Source: Chroococcidiopsis sp. CCMEE 29 (GTDB lineage: Bacteria; Cyanobacteriota; Cyanobacteriia; Cyanobacteriales; Chroococcidiopsidaceae). From it: a stretch of 64,000 bases of DNA. The notes below the pieces were generated by a model. It was given only the letters and a program-made list of their open reading frames with translations. It was not told the origin of the DNA and made no database searches. The position numbers were made by a program, and so were the translations under genes. Location of the stretch: NCBI RefSeq assembly GCF_023558375.1, contig NZ_CP083761.1, positions 1,911,001-1,975,000 of the forward strand, written 5' to 3'. Of the stretch, positions 17,397 through 25,901 are shown in pieces; the first letter of the stretch is position 1; every line of letters starts with the position of its first letter.

Positions 17397-17723
17397 ATGT
17401 TACACCTACTTTACATTCTTGCTTTTACCATATTGGCGCTCATAGCTGTTAGCAACTTGATTCGGAACCTGTTGATGTTTAGTTTTGAGCGAGAGCGGCC
17501 TTATTCAGCGACGCGATCACCCTCAAGCCGAGGCAAATTTCCCTATCCGCCTCAAGCTCAAACAGTGCCCCATCCCGAGCTATTAGATACCTCAGGTAAC
17601 TTGATTAAAGATCCCCTTTTAGTCATGCGCTCAATTAACGTTGAAGATGCCCGCGAACAATTGGATGCCCTTTATAAAGCTTCCCCTGGTCATAGTGGTG
17701 GAACTCAGGACGAAGAAGTTTAA
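17397..17723 (+). CDS. DUF2973 domain-containing membrane protein
   Basis: A 108-residue protein with one N-terminal transmembrane helix (MLHLLYILAFTILALIAVSNL) and a cytosolic tail. The tail contains HPELLDTSGNLIKDPLLVM and NVEDAREQLDALY, both typical of DUF2973. The start is ATG 17397. A TTG one codon earlier is also in frame, and GGAG lies 11 bases upstream. A strong hairpin terminator follows at 17783. Confidence 0.85.
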   Translation: MLHLLYILAFTILALIAVSNLIRNLLMFSFERERPYSATRSPSSRGKFPYPPQAQTVPHPELLDTSGNLIKDPLLVMRSINVEDAREQLDALYKASPGHSGGTQDEEV

Positions 17724-17782
17724 ATACATCCAGCAGGCTATCAAACCGCCAAAAAATTGCGGAGGCAGTCTCTGAGACTAAT

Positions 17783-17805
17783 AAAGCCCACGTGGTGGGC
17801 TTTGT
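17783..17805 (+). terminator. Rho-independent terminator after the DUF2973 gene
   Basis: AAAGCCCACGTGGTGGGCTTT forms a GC-rich hairpin followed by TGTTTG. It lies 60 bases after the DUF2973 stop. The stem is nearly symmetrical, so it could also serve the convergent DUF4383 gene. Confidence 0.8.
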
Positions 17806-17845
17806 TTGTGTAGCCGCGAATTGAATTCGCCAGATATTTATTGCT

Positions 17846-18328
17846 CTATAAATTGCGTGCTACACCAGTATCAGTCACCTTGGCTGGTATAACAATCCCA
17901 TAATAGGCTGCGGCTAATGCTGTTAGGGCATTGACGAAAACATTGTTACCGAACAAGGGCATTAAACCGAAGAATGTCTTAGCAAAGGGCAGCACTCCCA
18001 TGATTGCCAGCAAGGTATAGGCAACGACAAAAACACGATTGAATAGACGCGCACTAATCAAGCTAGTATAAGATGCTATCCCCAAAAGCCCAACGGTGCA
18101 GCGGACAATGTTATGCAAGAAATTAGTGGGAAATAGCCCAAATATATTGCCAAATCCCAAAGTATAAGCGCTGTGAGATGCTTCAGGTGGGATATAAGAC
18201 GCAGTGGTTCCAGGCAATGAAACTAAACCTGGGATAAATCCAGCCACGCCTAAAACCAAAAAGAGAATTCCGATAATCAGCGCACAGTAGCGCTCTAACA
18301 TATTCTCCGCTTTCATTTTGTCCATCAT
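17846..18328 (-). CDS. DUF4383 domain-containing membrane protein
   Basis: A 160-residue integral membrane protein with four predicted helices: ALIIGILFLVLGVAGFI, NIVRCTVGLLGIAS, VFVVAYTLLAIMGVL and NALTALAAAYYG. These and the NIFGLFPTNFLHN loop are diagnostic of DUF4383. The function is unknown. Two adjacent ATG codons (18328 and 18325) could start it. Confidence 0.88.
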   Translation of the reverse strand: MMDKMKAENMLERYCALIIGILFLVLGVAGFIPGLVSLPGTTASYIPPEASHSAYTLGFGNIFGLFPTNFLHNIVRCTVGLLGIASYTSLISARLFNRVFVVAYTLLAIMGVLPFAKTFFGLMPLFGNNVFVNALTALAAAYYGIVIPAKVTDTGVARNL

Positions 18329-18596
18329 TATTGATTACTCCGCATTGGTTCAATCTTCACTCAAGATGAGATGCTCGCAGAAATATTGTTTCAACTGAAA
18401 TTCTTAAAGATAACAGTCTATTCAGTAGGCTGATTGCGAGACATAACACTTCTTATTCAACCCAGATTTCATCGAGTTAACTCTATCAAAAGGAAGTATT
18501 AAACTCGATCCAACAGTGTGTTAGTCTATACGTCTACTTTTCGAATATTTAATTTTTATACCTAATTTATGTACTACCTACTTAACTAACAAAATT
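18329..18596. other. AT-rich intergenic stretch
   Basis: About 270 bases upstream of the DUF4383 gene. No coding frame, tRNA or hairpin terminator is visible. It presumably holds the DUF4383 promoter. Confidence 0.4.
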
Positions 18597-18761
18597 ATGA
18601 TGAATGCCCACTCTCACCTAATGGCAATGATGCTTAGCACTAGTGAAGTGATTCTTTTAGTGGATGGTAAGCTGGCTATGGGAAATTATCAATCGATATT
18701 GTTTTTTGAACTGGATGCTCCCCGCAAAAGAACGGTGTTTTGCCAAATTAGTAGTGATTGA
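18597..18761 (+). pseudogene. C-terminal remnant of a YjbQ/UPF0047 gene
   Basis: A 54-residue frame contains NAHSHLMAMMLSTSEVIL, then VDGKLAMGNYQSILFFELD and PRKRTVFCQISSD. N-A-H-H, VDGKLALG-W and the F-E-D-PR-RTV ending are the C-terminal half of YjbQ (secondary thiamine-phosphate synthase-like) proteins. The N-terminal half of the usual 130-140 residues is absent. It starts at an internal ATG with no good ribosome-binding site, so it is a truncated relic. Confidence 0.75.
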
Positions 18762-18833
18762 AGGAGCGGCGATTGTTATTTACCTGCCGAAGATGAGATT
18801 TAACTAGACGTGAGGCATTTAAATTACCTTTGG

Positions 18834-19139
18834 TTAATGCCTCCCTCGGTTCCTCTTTCTGAGCCTGCAGCCAGTTTCGATCTCTTGAGCTAACCAGATA
18901 AGTTCCGCCTCAGTCAATGTAATCCCAAATGAATATCTAACGAATCGGTTTAGGTAAGGACCAGATGTGATAGTTACTCCTGCAGGCTTTGATTTCCATC
19001 CGTTAGCATACTCAAGGGAAACATCTTGAATCAGTGGAGTTACGTTGTTGTGGCGAATGTAAGTTAGGTTAAATAATTGCTTTTTAATTTCAAACTTATT
19101 ATAGTCAAAGCTTAAAAAGAGGTCAGAGGTAAAAGATTT
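18834..19139 (-). pseudogene. Startless 101-codon frame, family not recognised
   Basis: Between a TGA at 19140 and the TAA at 18834 the minus strand is open for 101 codons. It reads like protein: KFEIKKQLFNLTYIRHNNVT, then PLIQDVSLEYANGWKSKPAG and YLNRFVRYSFGITLTEAELI followed by WLAQEIETG. No ATG or GTG is in frame, and the only TTG is late. It is probably the 3' part of a gene whose beginning is lost. I do not recognise the family. Confidence 0.4.
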
Positions 19140-19232
19140 TCAAGCTGTGGTAGGGAATTTAGCTCGTAATTAATGGGTCTGAGCTTTTAACCTAAAATTT
19201 ATTCCAAGCCTAGGTGCAAGACATGAGGAACA

Positions 19233-20075
19233 TCACTCATCAATAAAATAAGACCGTACTAAATGGTTTGATTCTAGCTGTTGCTTTAAGGCAATCCAAT
19301 TTTCCTGCTCAACTAGGTCAATCAGCACTTCCAGGTGATGCTGATAGTGTTGGAGCGATCGCAGCAATTCCTGCCGATTGTAACGCGCCATCATCATACC
19401 TAATTCAGGATTACCGCCGCCGACCCGGCTAGTATCCCGAAACCCAGAACTCGCTAGCTGCTGTGCTAAGACTAAAACATCTGGGTTAGTTTCACTCATA
19501 CAGGCAGCAATCAATGCAGCACTCACCATGACTGGTAAATGGGAAATCCAGCTCACGGCTCGGTCATGCTCCTCTGGGCGACAATGATAGATAGTAGCTT
19601 GGAGCGATCGCGCAATTTTCTCCACCACTTCCACTGCGGCGGCTGGTGTCGTTGCTATTGGTGTCAGTACATAAGGCTTAAGCGCAAATAAGTTCAATTG
19701 AGCAGCTTCAATGCCACTATCTGTCTTTCCAGCCATCGGGTGTCCGCCAACAAAATTAGACCACAAGGGAGCGATCGCCTCTACCACTGGCGCTTTGACT
19801 GAACCCACATCAGTTAAAACCGTATTTGGAGACAGATAGGGAATTAGCTGCTCAACTGTAGGGAGGATTGCTGCCAAGGGTGTACAAAGGAATATAACCT
19901 CTGTTGCTGCAAGGATTGCCAGATCAACGCTGGCTTGATCCGCGACACCCAGAGCGATCGCTTGTTGACAGGTTGATTCCCGCCGACTGACACCAAAAAC
20001 CTTGTATCCCTGTGCCCTTAAGTCCAACCCCAAGCAGCCACCAATCAATCCAAGTCCGACAATACCAATATTCAT
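19233..20075 (-). CDS. tyrA: Prephenate/arogenate dehydrogenase
   Basis: This NAD(P)-dependent enzyme of tyrosine biosynthesis is about 280 residues from ATG 20075. The ATG at 20105 adds a 10-residue leader before the Rossmann start and is less likely. MNIGIVGLGLIGGCLGLDLR is the dinucleotide-binding loop. VFLCTPL, TDVGSVKAPV and FVGGHPMAGKTDSG are the family substrate-site motifs, with the catalytic His in GGHPMAG. SWISHLPVMVSAALI begins the helical dimer domain. In cyanobacteria this enzyme usually prefers arogenate and NADP, which I infer rather than see. Confidence 0.93.
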   Translation of the reverse strand: MNIGIVGLGLIGGCLGLDLRAQGYKVFGVSRRESTCQQAIALGVADQASVDLAILAATEVIFLCTPLAAILPTVEQLIPYLSPNTVLTDVGSVKAPVVEAIAPLWSNFVGGHPMAGKTDSGIEAAQLNLFALKPYVLTPIATTPAAAVEVVEKIARSLQATIYHCRPEEHDRAVSWISHLPVMVSAALIAACMSETNPDVLVLAQQLASSGFRDTSRVGGGNPELGMMMARYNRQELLRSLQHYQHHLEVLIDLVEQENWIALKQQLESNHLVRSYFIDE

Positions 20076-20261
20076 AATTTTGCTTCTTAGTATCCTGCTA
20101 CTCAAATAATTTCTACCTCAACGTAGACACAATAATTTTGGGTTTGAGCGATAAAGTTGGTAAGTATGCAAGGCAGCCCTATAACTTTAGAAACTAGAAA
20201 AATCAGCAGTCAGGAATTTTACTGTAGCATTAGTACTTTTTTGCATTTGTGAGGGATAAAA

Positions 20262-20867
20262 ATGACGGGATGGCGCGATCGCTTTAGTAGAATGACAGGT
20301 CGCACTCGCTTTGTGGTCTGTCGCCTGTTTATCCATCTAGCAGGACAAGAAGTAGCACCACTGTTGGGAGTCGTGAATCGCAGTGCGCGGCAAGCTATTG
20401 ATGCCGAGGGAGACCTAAAGATTTTGGGAGAAGGACTGGTTGAGATCTGTCAGAGCCTGTTGCAATACGATGAATACTGGCTTTCTGCTGCGAATGAAGG
20501 CGATGTATTTTGGGATGAAGGCGAAGCAAGCGATTATTTCAACGCATTATTTACCGATTCTGCTGAACGCTATTTGAGTGAACCAGATGTGGATGCCTCT
20601 GCTTCTGAGTTCGATCAGCCTTTGTCCTTGCCAGTGACACGGAACGTGGTCGTCATGATTACAGTGGCTTATGAGGGAGAAGTTCCAGAATTGGAGACCG
20701 ATCTTTCTAATGTGAGTGCACTCAAGAATGGTTTAAAAGCCATCATTAACCTGCACTATCAAGAAAACCTGCAGGCAATCCAAGTGCATTTTTCTCCCGC
20801 TCAGCTGGGTGACGAACTCACGAATGACCAACTGTTGCAACATTTTCCAGAATTACTTCCCCTCTAA
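20262..20867 (+). CDS. DUF1517-like protein
   Basis: A 201-residue soluble protein. It has QYDEYWLSAANEGDVFWDEG in the middle (about residues 69-88). The C-terminal half NVVVMITVAYEGEVPELETD then LKAIINLHYQENLQAIQVHF, ending in LQHFPELLPL, fits DUF1517. The first 60 residues are basic and lack the usual membrane segment, so this is a short member. The gene is divergent from tyrA. A GC-rich lipoprotein gene follows 74 bases downstream. Confidence 0.75.
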   Translation: MTGWRDRFSRMTGRTRFVVCRLFIHLAGQEVAPLLGVVNRSARQAIDAEGDLKILGEGLVEICQSLLQYDEYWLSAANEGDVFWDEGEASDYFNALFTDSAERYLSEPDVDASASEFDQPLSLPVTRNVVVMITVAYEGEVPELETDLSNVSALKNGLKAIINLHYQENLQAIQVHFSPAQLGDELTNDQLLQHFPELLPL

Positions 20868-20941
20868 GGAAGTAAGCAGCCTCTATCTGCCTCAGCTTAA
20901 ACTGGGGGTAGTGTGAAAATTTATTAACGGTTTATAGCTTC

Positions 20942-21838
20942 ATGTCTCGTAAATTCACAATTCTTTTATTAGCCCTAACTTTGTGCTGGACAACCATTGC
21001 CTGTGGAGGACCTAGTGAAACCAATCCTCAGGCTAGAAACGTCAGCGCACCTGTGGCTACTTCCACTCAATTGAGCAATGGTCAGTATCCAGTGCAGCAG
21101 GTCGAATATAACGATGCTGATGGGGAATACACCGTATTCTTGCTCAATACTCCACCTGGTAAACCTCCAGTCATTCGCACTCAAAACTTACAGATGGCAC
21201 GATTGACTGAGGAAGAAATCAAAGCAGGTCAAAAAAGCTATCTGAAGGTAGAAAACGGACAGCCAGCCTTATATCTGACAGAAGACTTTAAGATTGAGTA
21301 CGTCCACAACGTTACCGAAACACAGGTAAATCCTCAAACAGGACAACAAGAAAATGTGGTGGTGCGTCGAGAAACTGGCTTTTGGTCACCCTTTGCTGGG
21401 GCATTGGCAGGTCAAGCAATCGGTAGTCTCTTGTTTAGACCTCAGTATTATGTACCGCCTGTATACCAGCCCGGAGTATCGGTGATCAGGGGTTATGGCG
21501 GGTATGGTAGCAGCTACAATCAAGCGGTCGATCGCTATCGAACCCGCTACAATGCCCCGCCTGCGGCAGTAAGAAATCGGCAGAATTTCCGCACTACTGG
21601 ACGGATCAGAACGCCCTCTTACACGCGGCAACCGACCGTACGCACTGCGCCACGGATTAACACAGGCAGCCGTCCTTCAGGCTCGGGCTACGGCACCAAT
21701 ACGTTGAGACCATCTAATAGAGCGAATCCCAGCCGAGTTAGACGCCCGTCATCTGGTAGCTTTGGCAGTGGTGGGCGCTCTTTTGGCTCTGGCAGGAGTG
21801 GCTCTCGTAGTTTCGGCAGCGGCGCTAGACGGCGTTAG
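20942..21838 (+). CDS. Putative lipoprotein with Gly/Ser/Arg-rich tail
   Basis: A 298-residue protein with a type II signal peptide. MSRKFTILLLALTLCWTTIAC ends in a lipobox-like TIAC with Cys 21 as the lipidated residue. Residues about 40-150 form a compact domain with LLNTPPGKPPVIRTQNLQMA, then a short apolar segment (GALAGQAIGSLLF, about 153-165). The last 130 residues are low complexity, with YGGYGS and SFGSGGRSFGSGRSGSR repeats, and very basic. No family is recognised. It is probably surface exposed. Confidence 0.7.
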   Translation: MSRKFTILLLALTLCWTTIACGGPSETNPQARNVSAPVATSTQLSNGQYPVQQVEYNDADGEYTVFLLNTPPGKPPVIRTQNLQMARLTEEEIKAGQKSYLKVENGQPALYLTEDFKIEYVHNVTETQVNPQTGQQENVVVRRETGFWSPFAGALAGQAIGSLLFRPQYYVPPVYQPGVSVIRGYGGYGSSYNQAVDRYRTRYNAPPAAVRNRQNFRTTGRIRTPSYTRQPTVRTAPRINTGSRPSGSGYGTNTLRPSNRANPSRVRRPSSGSFGSGGRSFGSGRSGSRSFGSGARRR

Positions 21839-21841
21839 AGA

Positions 21842-22046
21842 AGGGGTTAGGGGTTAGGGATTAGGGGTTAGGGGAAGAAGGAATCTAGAGAGTGCAGTTT
21901 GGATCTGATTCACACACCCTTGAGAGGATAAACATACAGAAAATTGTATGGAGTTCGTAGCACGAACATACGAAACGTTCTTTTTCAATCTCCTTCCATT
22001 AATCGGATCGGTTTCCTAAACCCTAATCCCTAACCCCTAACCCCTC
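21842..22046. repeat. Facing GGGGTTAGGGATTAGG tandem repeats
   Basis: GGGGTTAGGGGTTAGGGATT (21845-21876 region) and its reverse complement (22018-22046) face each other across about 140 bases between two convergent genes. They could form a long hairpin in RNA or DNA. The second copy overlaps the end of aroF and encodes its last residues. Similar copies occur at 57128-57161. In between is an AT-rich spacer without a gene. Confidence 0.75.
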
Positions 22047-23108
22047 TAAATGAGCTATGGCAACAGCTGGCTGAGCCCAGCGCCCTACGGCTTTGCCAAT
22101 TACACCTAGTTCTTGCATTAAACGGTCGAAACGCTCTGGAGTTAAGGATTGAGGACCATCTGATAAGGCTTTAGCGGGGTTGGGGTGAACCTCAATCATC
22201 AGAGAGTCTGCTCCAGCGGCGATCGCTGCTAGTGACATTGAGGGTACATATTCGGCTCTGCCAGTGCCGTGGCTGGGGTCAATCATAATCGGTAAGTGAG
22301 TCAGCGATCGCAATACTGGAATGGTTGATAGATCCAAAGTATTACGAGCATACTGGCGGTCAAATGTCCGAATCCCCCGTTCACATAGAATCACATTTGG
22401 GTTGCCAGATGCCAAGATATACTCTGCTGCCATCAGCCACTCTTCAATCGTTGCCGACATCCCTCGCTTCAATAGCACTGGTTTTGGTTGCGCTCCGACT
22501 TTTTTGAGCAAGGAGAAATTCTGCATATTCCGAGCGCCAACCTGAACTACATCAGCCACTTCGACTATTTTGTCCAGCTCGGCGGCATCCATCACTTCTG
22601 TGATAATCCCCAGTCCAGTTGCTTCTCGTGCCGCTGCTAGCAATCCCAAGGCACTCTCACCATGTCCTTGGAAGGCATAAGGAGAAGTTCGGGGTTTGTA
22701 AGCACCGCCTCGTAGAAACTTCGCTCCGGTTGCTTTAACGCGCTGCGCTGTGGCAACGATCATTTCCTCGTTTTCTACTGAGCAAGGACCCGCTACGATC
22801 ACAATGGGATGGTGCTGACCAAAGTAGACTGAGCCGTTAGGAGTATTAACCACGACTTCACTGGCTTGTCCATGCCGGAATTCAAGACTAGCTCGCTTAA
22901 ACGGCTGCTCCACTCGCAGAACTTGTTCAATCCAAGGGCTAATTTCCTGTATTTGTAATGGGTCTAGGGCAGCTGTATCACCCACCAAACCCAATACAAC
23001 CTTGTGCTTTCCCACAATTTTTTCTGGTATCAAGCCTCTGGTATTCATCTCCTCGCTGATGCGGGCAATTTCCGCTTCCGGCGAACCGCTCTTCATGACC
23101 ACGATCAT
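22023..23108 (-). CDS. aroF: 3-deoxy-7-phosphoheptulonate (DAHP) synthase, type I beta
   Basis: First enzyme of the shikimate pathway, joining phosphoenolpyruvate and erythrose 4-phosphate. At 361 residues it has the N-terminal ACT-like/ferredoxin-like regulatory domain ([19 protein letters not shown]) followed by the TIM barrel. Barrel motifs include [53 protein letters not shown] and [11 protein letters not shown] with the metal-binding His. The last seven residues (EGLGVRD) are encoded by the GGGGTTAGGG repeat, so the original C-terminus has been overwritten. That tail is unlikely to matter for catalysis. Confidence 0.94.
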   Translation of the reverse strand: MIVVMKSGSPEAEIARISEEMNTRGLIPEKIVGKHKVVLGLVGDTAALDPLQIQEISPWIEQVLRVEQPFKRASLEFRHGQASEVVVNTPNGSVYFGQHHPIVIVAGPCSVENEEMIVATAQRVKATGAKFLRGGAYKPRTSPYAFQGHGESALGLLAAAREATGLGIITEVMDAAELDKIVEVADVVQVGARNMQNFSLLKKVGAQPKPVLLKRGMSATIEEWLMAAEYILASGNPNVILCERGIRTFDRQYARNTLDLSTIPVLRSLTHLPIMIDPSHGTGRAEYVPSMSLAAIAAGADSLMIEVHPNPAKALSDGPQSLTPERFDRLMQELGVIGKAVGRWAQPAVAIAHLEGLGVRD

Positions 23109-23235
23109 CTTAAATTCCTTGCTCAGTATTGTGTTTCAAATGTTGAAAAACTAACCAACAAAAACTATCTCGAATATAGCTTTAAGCTACTCGGGTGTTA
23201 AGGATTGGTTGTTTAATTTAAGTTATGAGTTAGCG

Positions 23236-23727
23236 CTAAACGTTCTTTTGCCGAGTTGAGCGCCAAGCTGACACCATACGCCCCCAGTTCACCTTGAACT
23301 CTTGCCAGCCTAGCTTACTCCCTACTATTTCTTCATCCCAGGAAGCAGAGATTACGCCATAACTGAGCCCCAACACCCCTAAACCAAAAAAGCCCATACT
23401 TAATAGCAACACTGCAATGTTGGGCACTTTAAACCAGCCGTGGCTGACAATGATATAGCTGGCAACAAATGTAGCCATGGCCAAAGTTGTTGGTAGTCCA
23501 CAAAATAGTGCCATCCGCTGTACCATGCGATCGCTTACAACTTTTGGCACTGCCATTTCTTCTTTGGTAAATTTCGTCCTCTCAGGCTTTTGAGGATTTT
23601 CCGCAGAAGGTGTTTTTTCAGGCTTTTTTGCCGTTTCTGCAGCAGGGGTGAGTTTTGTTTTCGCTGGTTTTTGACGCTTTTTGCTTGGTTCAAAGGGCAA
23701 GCGATTGCCTTGAGGTTCAGGTGCCAT
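23236..23727 (-). CDS. PAM68 family protein (DUF3464), photosystem II assembly
   Basis: A 163-residue membrane protein. A highly charged Lys/Pro-rich N-terminal 60 residues precede VPKVVSDRMVQRMALFCGLP and two transmembrane helices (about 78-97 and 105-127). The end carries SASWDEEIVGSKLGWQEFKVN. These match the PAM68 family, which in plants and cyanobacteria assists photosystem II assembly. It lies 15 bases after rpsO on the same strand and is probably cotranscribed with it. Confidence 0.9.
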   Translation of the reverse strand: MAPEPQGNRLPFEPSKKRQKPAKTKLTPAAETAKKPEKTPSAENPQKPERTKFTKEEMAVPKVVSDRMVQRMALFCGLPTTLAMATFVASYIIVSHGWFKVPNIAVLLLSMGFFGLGVLGLSYGVISASWDEEIVGSKLGWQEFKVNWGRMVSAWRSTRQKNV

Positions 23728-23742
23728 AAACTCTACTACTCC

Positions 23743-24012
23743 CTAACCACGAATACCAAGGCGAGCAATCAAAGCTTGATAACGTTGTCTATCTTCTTGC
23801 TGGATGTACGATAAAAGCCGCTTGCGTTGACCAATCAGCTTCAGTAATCCTCGTCGGGAAGAATGATCTTTCTGATTTCCTCTAAGATGTTCGCTGAGTC
23901 GGTTAATCCGCTCAGTCAGCATAGCAATTTGGACTTCCGACGAGCCAGTGTCAGTGTCATGAAGCTGGTAGTCGGAAATTAGCTCTTGTTTGCGCTGTTG
24001 CGTCAGTGCCAT
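23743..24012 (-). CDS. rpsO: 30S ribosomal protein S15
   Basis: An 89-residue protein matching S15 end to end: [20 protein letters not shown] then [20 protein letters not shown] and KRLLSYI. It binds the central domain of 16S rRNA early in small-subunit assembly. The gene leads a probable rpsO-pam68 operon. Confidence 0.97.
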   Translation of the reverse strand: MALTQQRKQELISDYQLHDTDTGSSEVQIAMLTERINRLSEHLRGNQKDHSSRRGLLKLIGQRKRLLSYIQQEDRQRYQALIARLGIRG

Positions 24013-24119
24013 GATTTACCCAGTGTTTTATAATTGCAGCGATTTCCCATTCTATCACAGCCTTTCTAGTGTCCAAAAACCTAACTGAGCGGTACTAGTG
24101 GTCAGGGATCTATGAGGTA

Positions 24120-24953
24120 TTAGCTAATCATAGTAGCTGCGACTGTTGAAGCCGGATCGAGGATTGGCTTTCGAGAAGCTAGGTCAAATCGATATCCGTC
24201 TGGCAGAATATGAAGCTTTGCTCCGCAAATTGCTAAAGCCTCATCTTTCAAGAGTCCTTGCAGGTTGCTATGGGTAATATCTGCCACATTAACAACGGTA
24301 ACAGCACCTTCCCCAACCACTTCAAGCTCGTTACCGTTCACCACTATAGCTGTATTCTCGTCAATACCAAATCCCAGGACAGCTGGCTGCTGTGCCAATG
24401 CTGAGAGTAAGCGTCCCAGACGTCCGCGTTGGGAGAAATGCTGATCGATCACCACTCCTGGCAAGAAACCCATACCGGGACCCATTTCTACAACTTCAAC
24501 CCGCGGATTTGTCTCAGAGTCGCCTTCAACAATCATTACGTCTGGCATCACAGCAGCTCCCGCACTTGTGCCTCCCACCACGCTTCCTTCAGAGTAACGT
24601 TTGTGAATGGCAGCGTCGAGTTCACTATCCTTCAGGATGTCGGTGATGCGTGCTTGGTCTCCTCCCGTAAAAAATATGCCAGTGGCTTTCTCAATTGCTT
24701 CCAACGCACTAGATGAAGTCGTATCTTCCCGCGTTACAGTATCAACGATGCGAGCATCCTCAACTCCTAGCCGTTCAAACACTCTAATATAATTTTCTCC
24801 CACTTCCCGAGGTAGCTCTGTTGCAGCTGTCATGATGACAATTCGAGCCTTGACACCTCCGGCGCGTCGAACGAATTCTCGTAGGATTTTGCAATCACCC
24901 TCTTTATCTTCCGCTCCGCCAATAATCACCAGCTGCCCACGGGTTTCACTCAT
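24120..24953 (-). CDS. cphB: Cyanophycinase
   Basis: A serine-type exopeptidase that degrades cyanophycin to beta-Asp-Arg dipeptides. It has 277 residues. The nucleophile is Ser 130 in VGGTSAGAAVM. TGGDQARI (about 97-104) and the DSETNPRVEVVEMGPGMGFL loop are typical of CphB. The conserved IDQHFSQRGRLGRLL and GFGIDENTA blocks are intact. The cyanophycin synthetase variant CphA2 lies 1 kb downstream in sequence but is divergently transcribed, so no shared operon is implied. Confidence 0.95.
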   Translation of the reverse strand: MSETRGQLVIIGGAEDKEGDCKILREFVRRAGGVKARIVIMTAATELPREVGENYIRVFERLGVEDARIVDTVTREDTTSSSALEAIEKATGIFFTGGDQARITDILKDSELDAAIHKRYSEGSVVGGTSAGAAVMPDVMIVEGDSETNPRVEVVEMGPGMGFLPGVVIDQHFSQRGRLGRLLSALAQQPAVLGFGIDENTAIVVNGNELEVVGEGAVTVVNVADITHSNLQGLLKDEALAICGAKLHILPDGYRFDLASRKPILDPASTVAATMIS

Positions 24954-25144
24954 AAAAATAATGATTCCAGGTTTTTAAGTAAGTAATTTTAATAAAGCAT
25001 AACAATCTAGACTGTTGTCACAACCTAACGGTAGATTTTAATACAGAAATTTAATTAATAATCCTGTATAGAGGCTGACACTCTTTCATTGGTTATATGC
25101 ATTGCAGAAGAGCAAGAATGGTGCGTGGTTCCGGTTCTATTAAA

Positions 25145-25172
25145 CAAAAAAAGACCCCTCATTCCCCGGGTC
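25145..25172 (-). terminator. Rho-independent terminator
   Basis: On the minus strand GACCC, a 10-base loop and GGGTC are followed by a run of seven T. It lies about 40 bases after the small gene ending at 25214 and would end its transcript before the cphB promoter region (24954-25144). Confidence 0.8.
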
Positions 25173-25213
25173 AAATCAGAAGTATATTGCGTCTATGTAT
25201 TTGTTAGGTGAGT

Positions 25214-25414
25214 CTAATTAACTTTGCTGTTGAGCAAGTTGCGTAAGAAAGAGTATGCGTGTTCTAGTGGTAGATGCCTGGGTTTACCTTTGAAAACAAT
25301 TTGGTACTCATTTTTATTTGAGCCATCACCATAACCAGAAATTAGTTTTCGGTGAAAAGCTTCCTCAGCCAGTTGTTGAACTTCATCTCTGAGTTCAACT
25401 ATTGTGCCTTTCAT
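25214..25414 (-). CDS. Small conserved cyanobacterial protein
   Basis: A 66-residue protein. LRDEVQQLAEEAFHRKLISG, then YGDGSNKNEYQIVFKGKPRH and LPLEHAYSFLRNLL give an alpha-beta layout. The short ISGYGDGS-NEYQIV-KGKPRHLPLEHAY core looks strongly constrained. I do not know a function. It has its own terminator at 25145, supporting expression. Its position between the cyanophycin genes is suggestive only. Confidence 0.6.
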   Translation of the reverse strand: MKGTIVELRDEVQQLAEEAFHRKLISGYGDGSNKNEYQIVFKGKPRHLPLEHAYSFLRNLLNSKVN

Positions 25415-25901
25415 ATCCTGCTGTCTCCGATAAGGTTTTTATTATACTTTCCTTATAAACAACTTAAGTTTAGATTGCACCTTTCAAAGGTTGTATTTTT
25501 GGTTGGGGAAACTATTTTTAGTTTTCAATGCTTAAAAATACTGCTAGTTAAATTTACCTAAGATACTCTTGATCCTGCACTTGCAATAACAATGGCAACA
25601 ACGCAAACTGTAGATGCACCTCTTTTTCCTCAAGGCTGAGGTTTTTCTTATTAGGACACCAAAAATATCTAACTAAAGGTGGTAGCTTACAAGACAACTG
25701 TTAATAGAAGATTCGTTTTTTTGCTCAGTTTAATTAGAGTATGCCTTTAGGTAGCTGAAGAGTCAGTGCCAATAGGGGTAATGTCAAAATTGGTGCGAAT
25801 GAAGAAGTTTTATCATTACCACTTTAAATTTAGATTCACAAGAGTATTTATCCATATATATACTGTCATCTTAAAGTAGTTAGTCAAAGGGAGGATATTT
25901 A
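25415..25901. other. AT-rich leader region upstream of cphA2
   Basis: About 490 bases without a gene. Only short stop-rich frames occur. It must contain the promoters of cphA2 and of the small divergent gene. GGGAGG at 25890-25895, 6-7 bases before ATG 25902, is the cphA2 ribosome-binding site. Confidence 0.5.
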
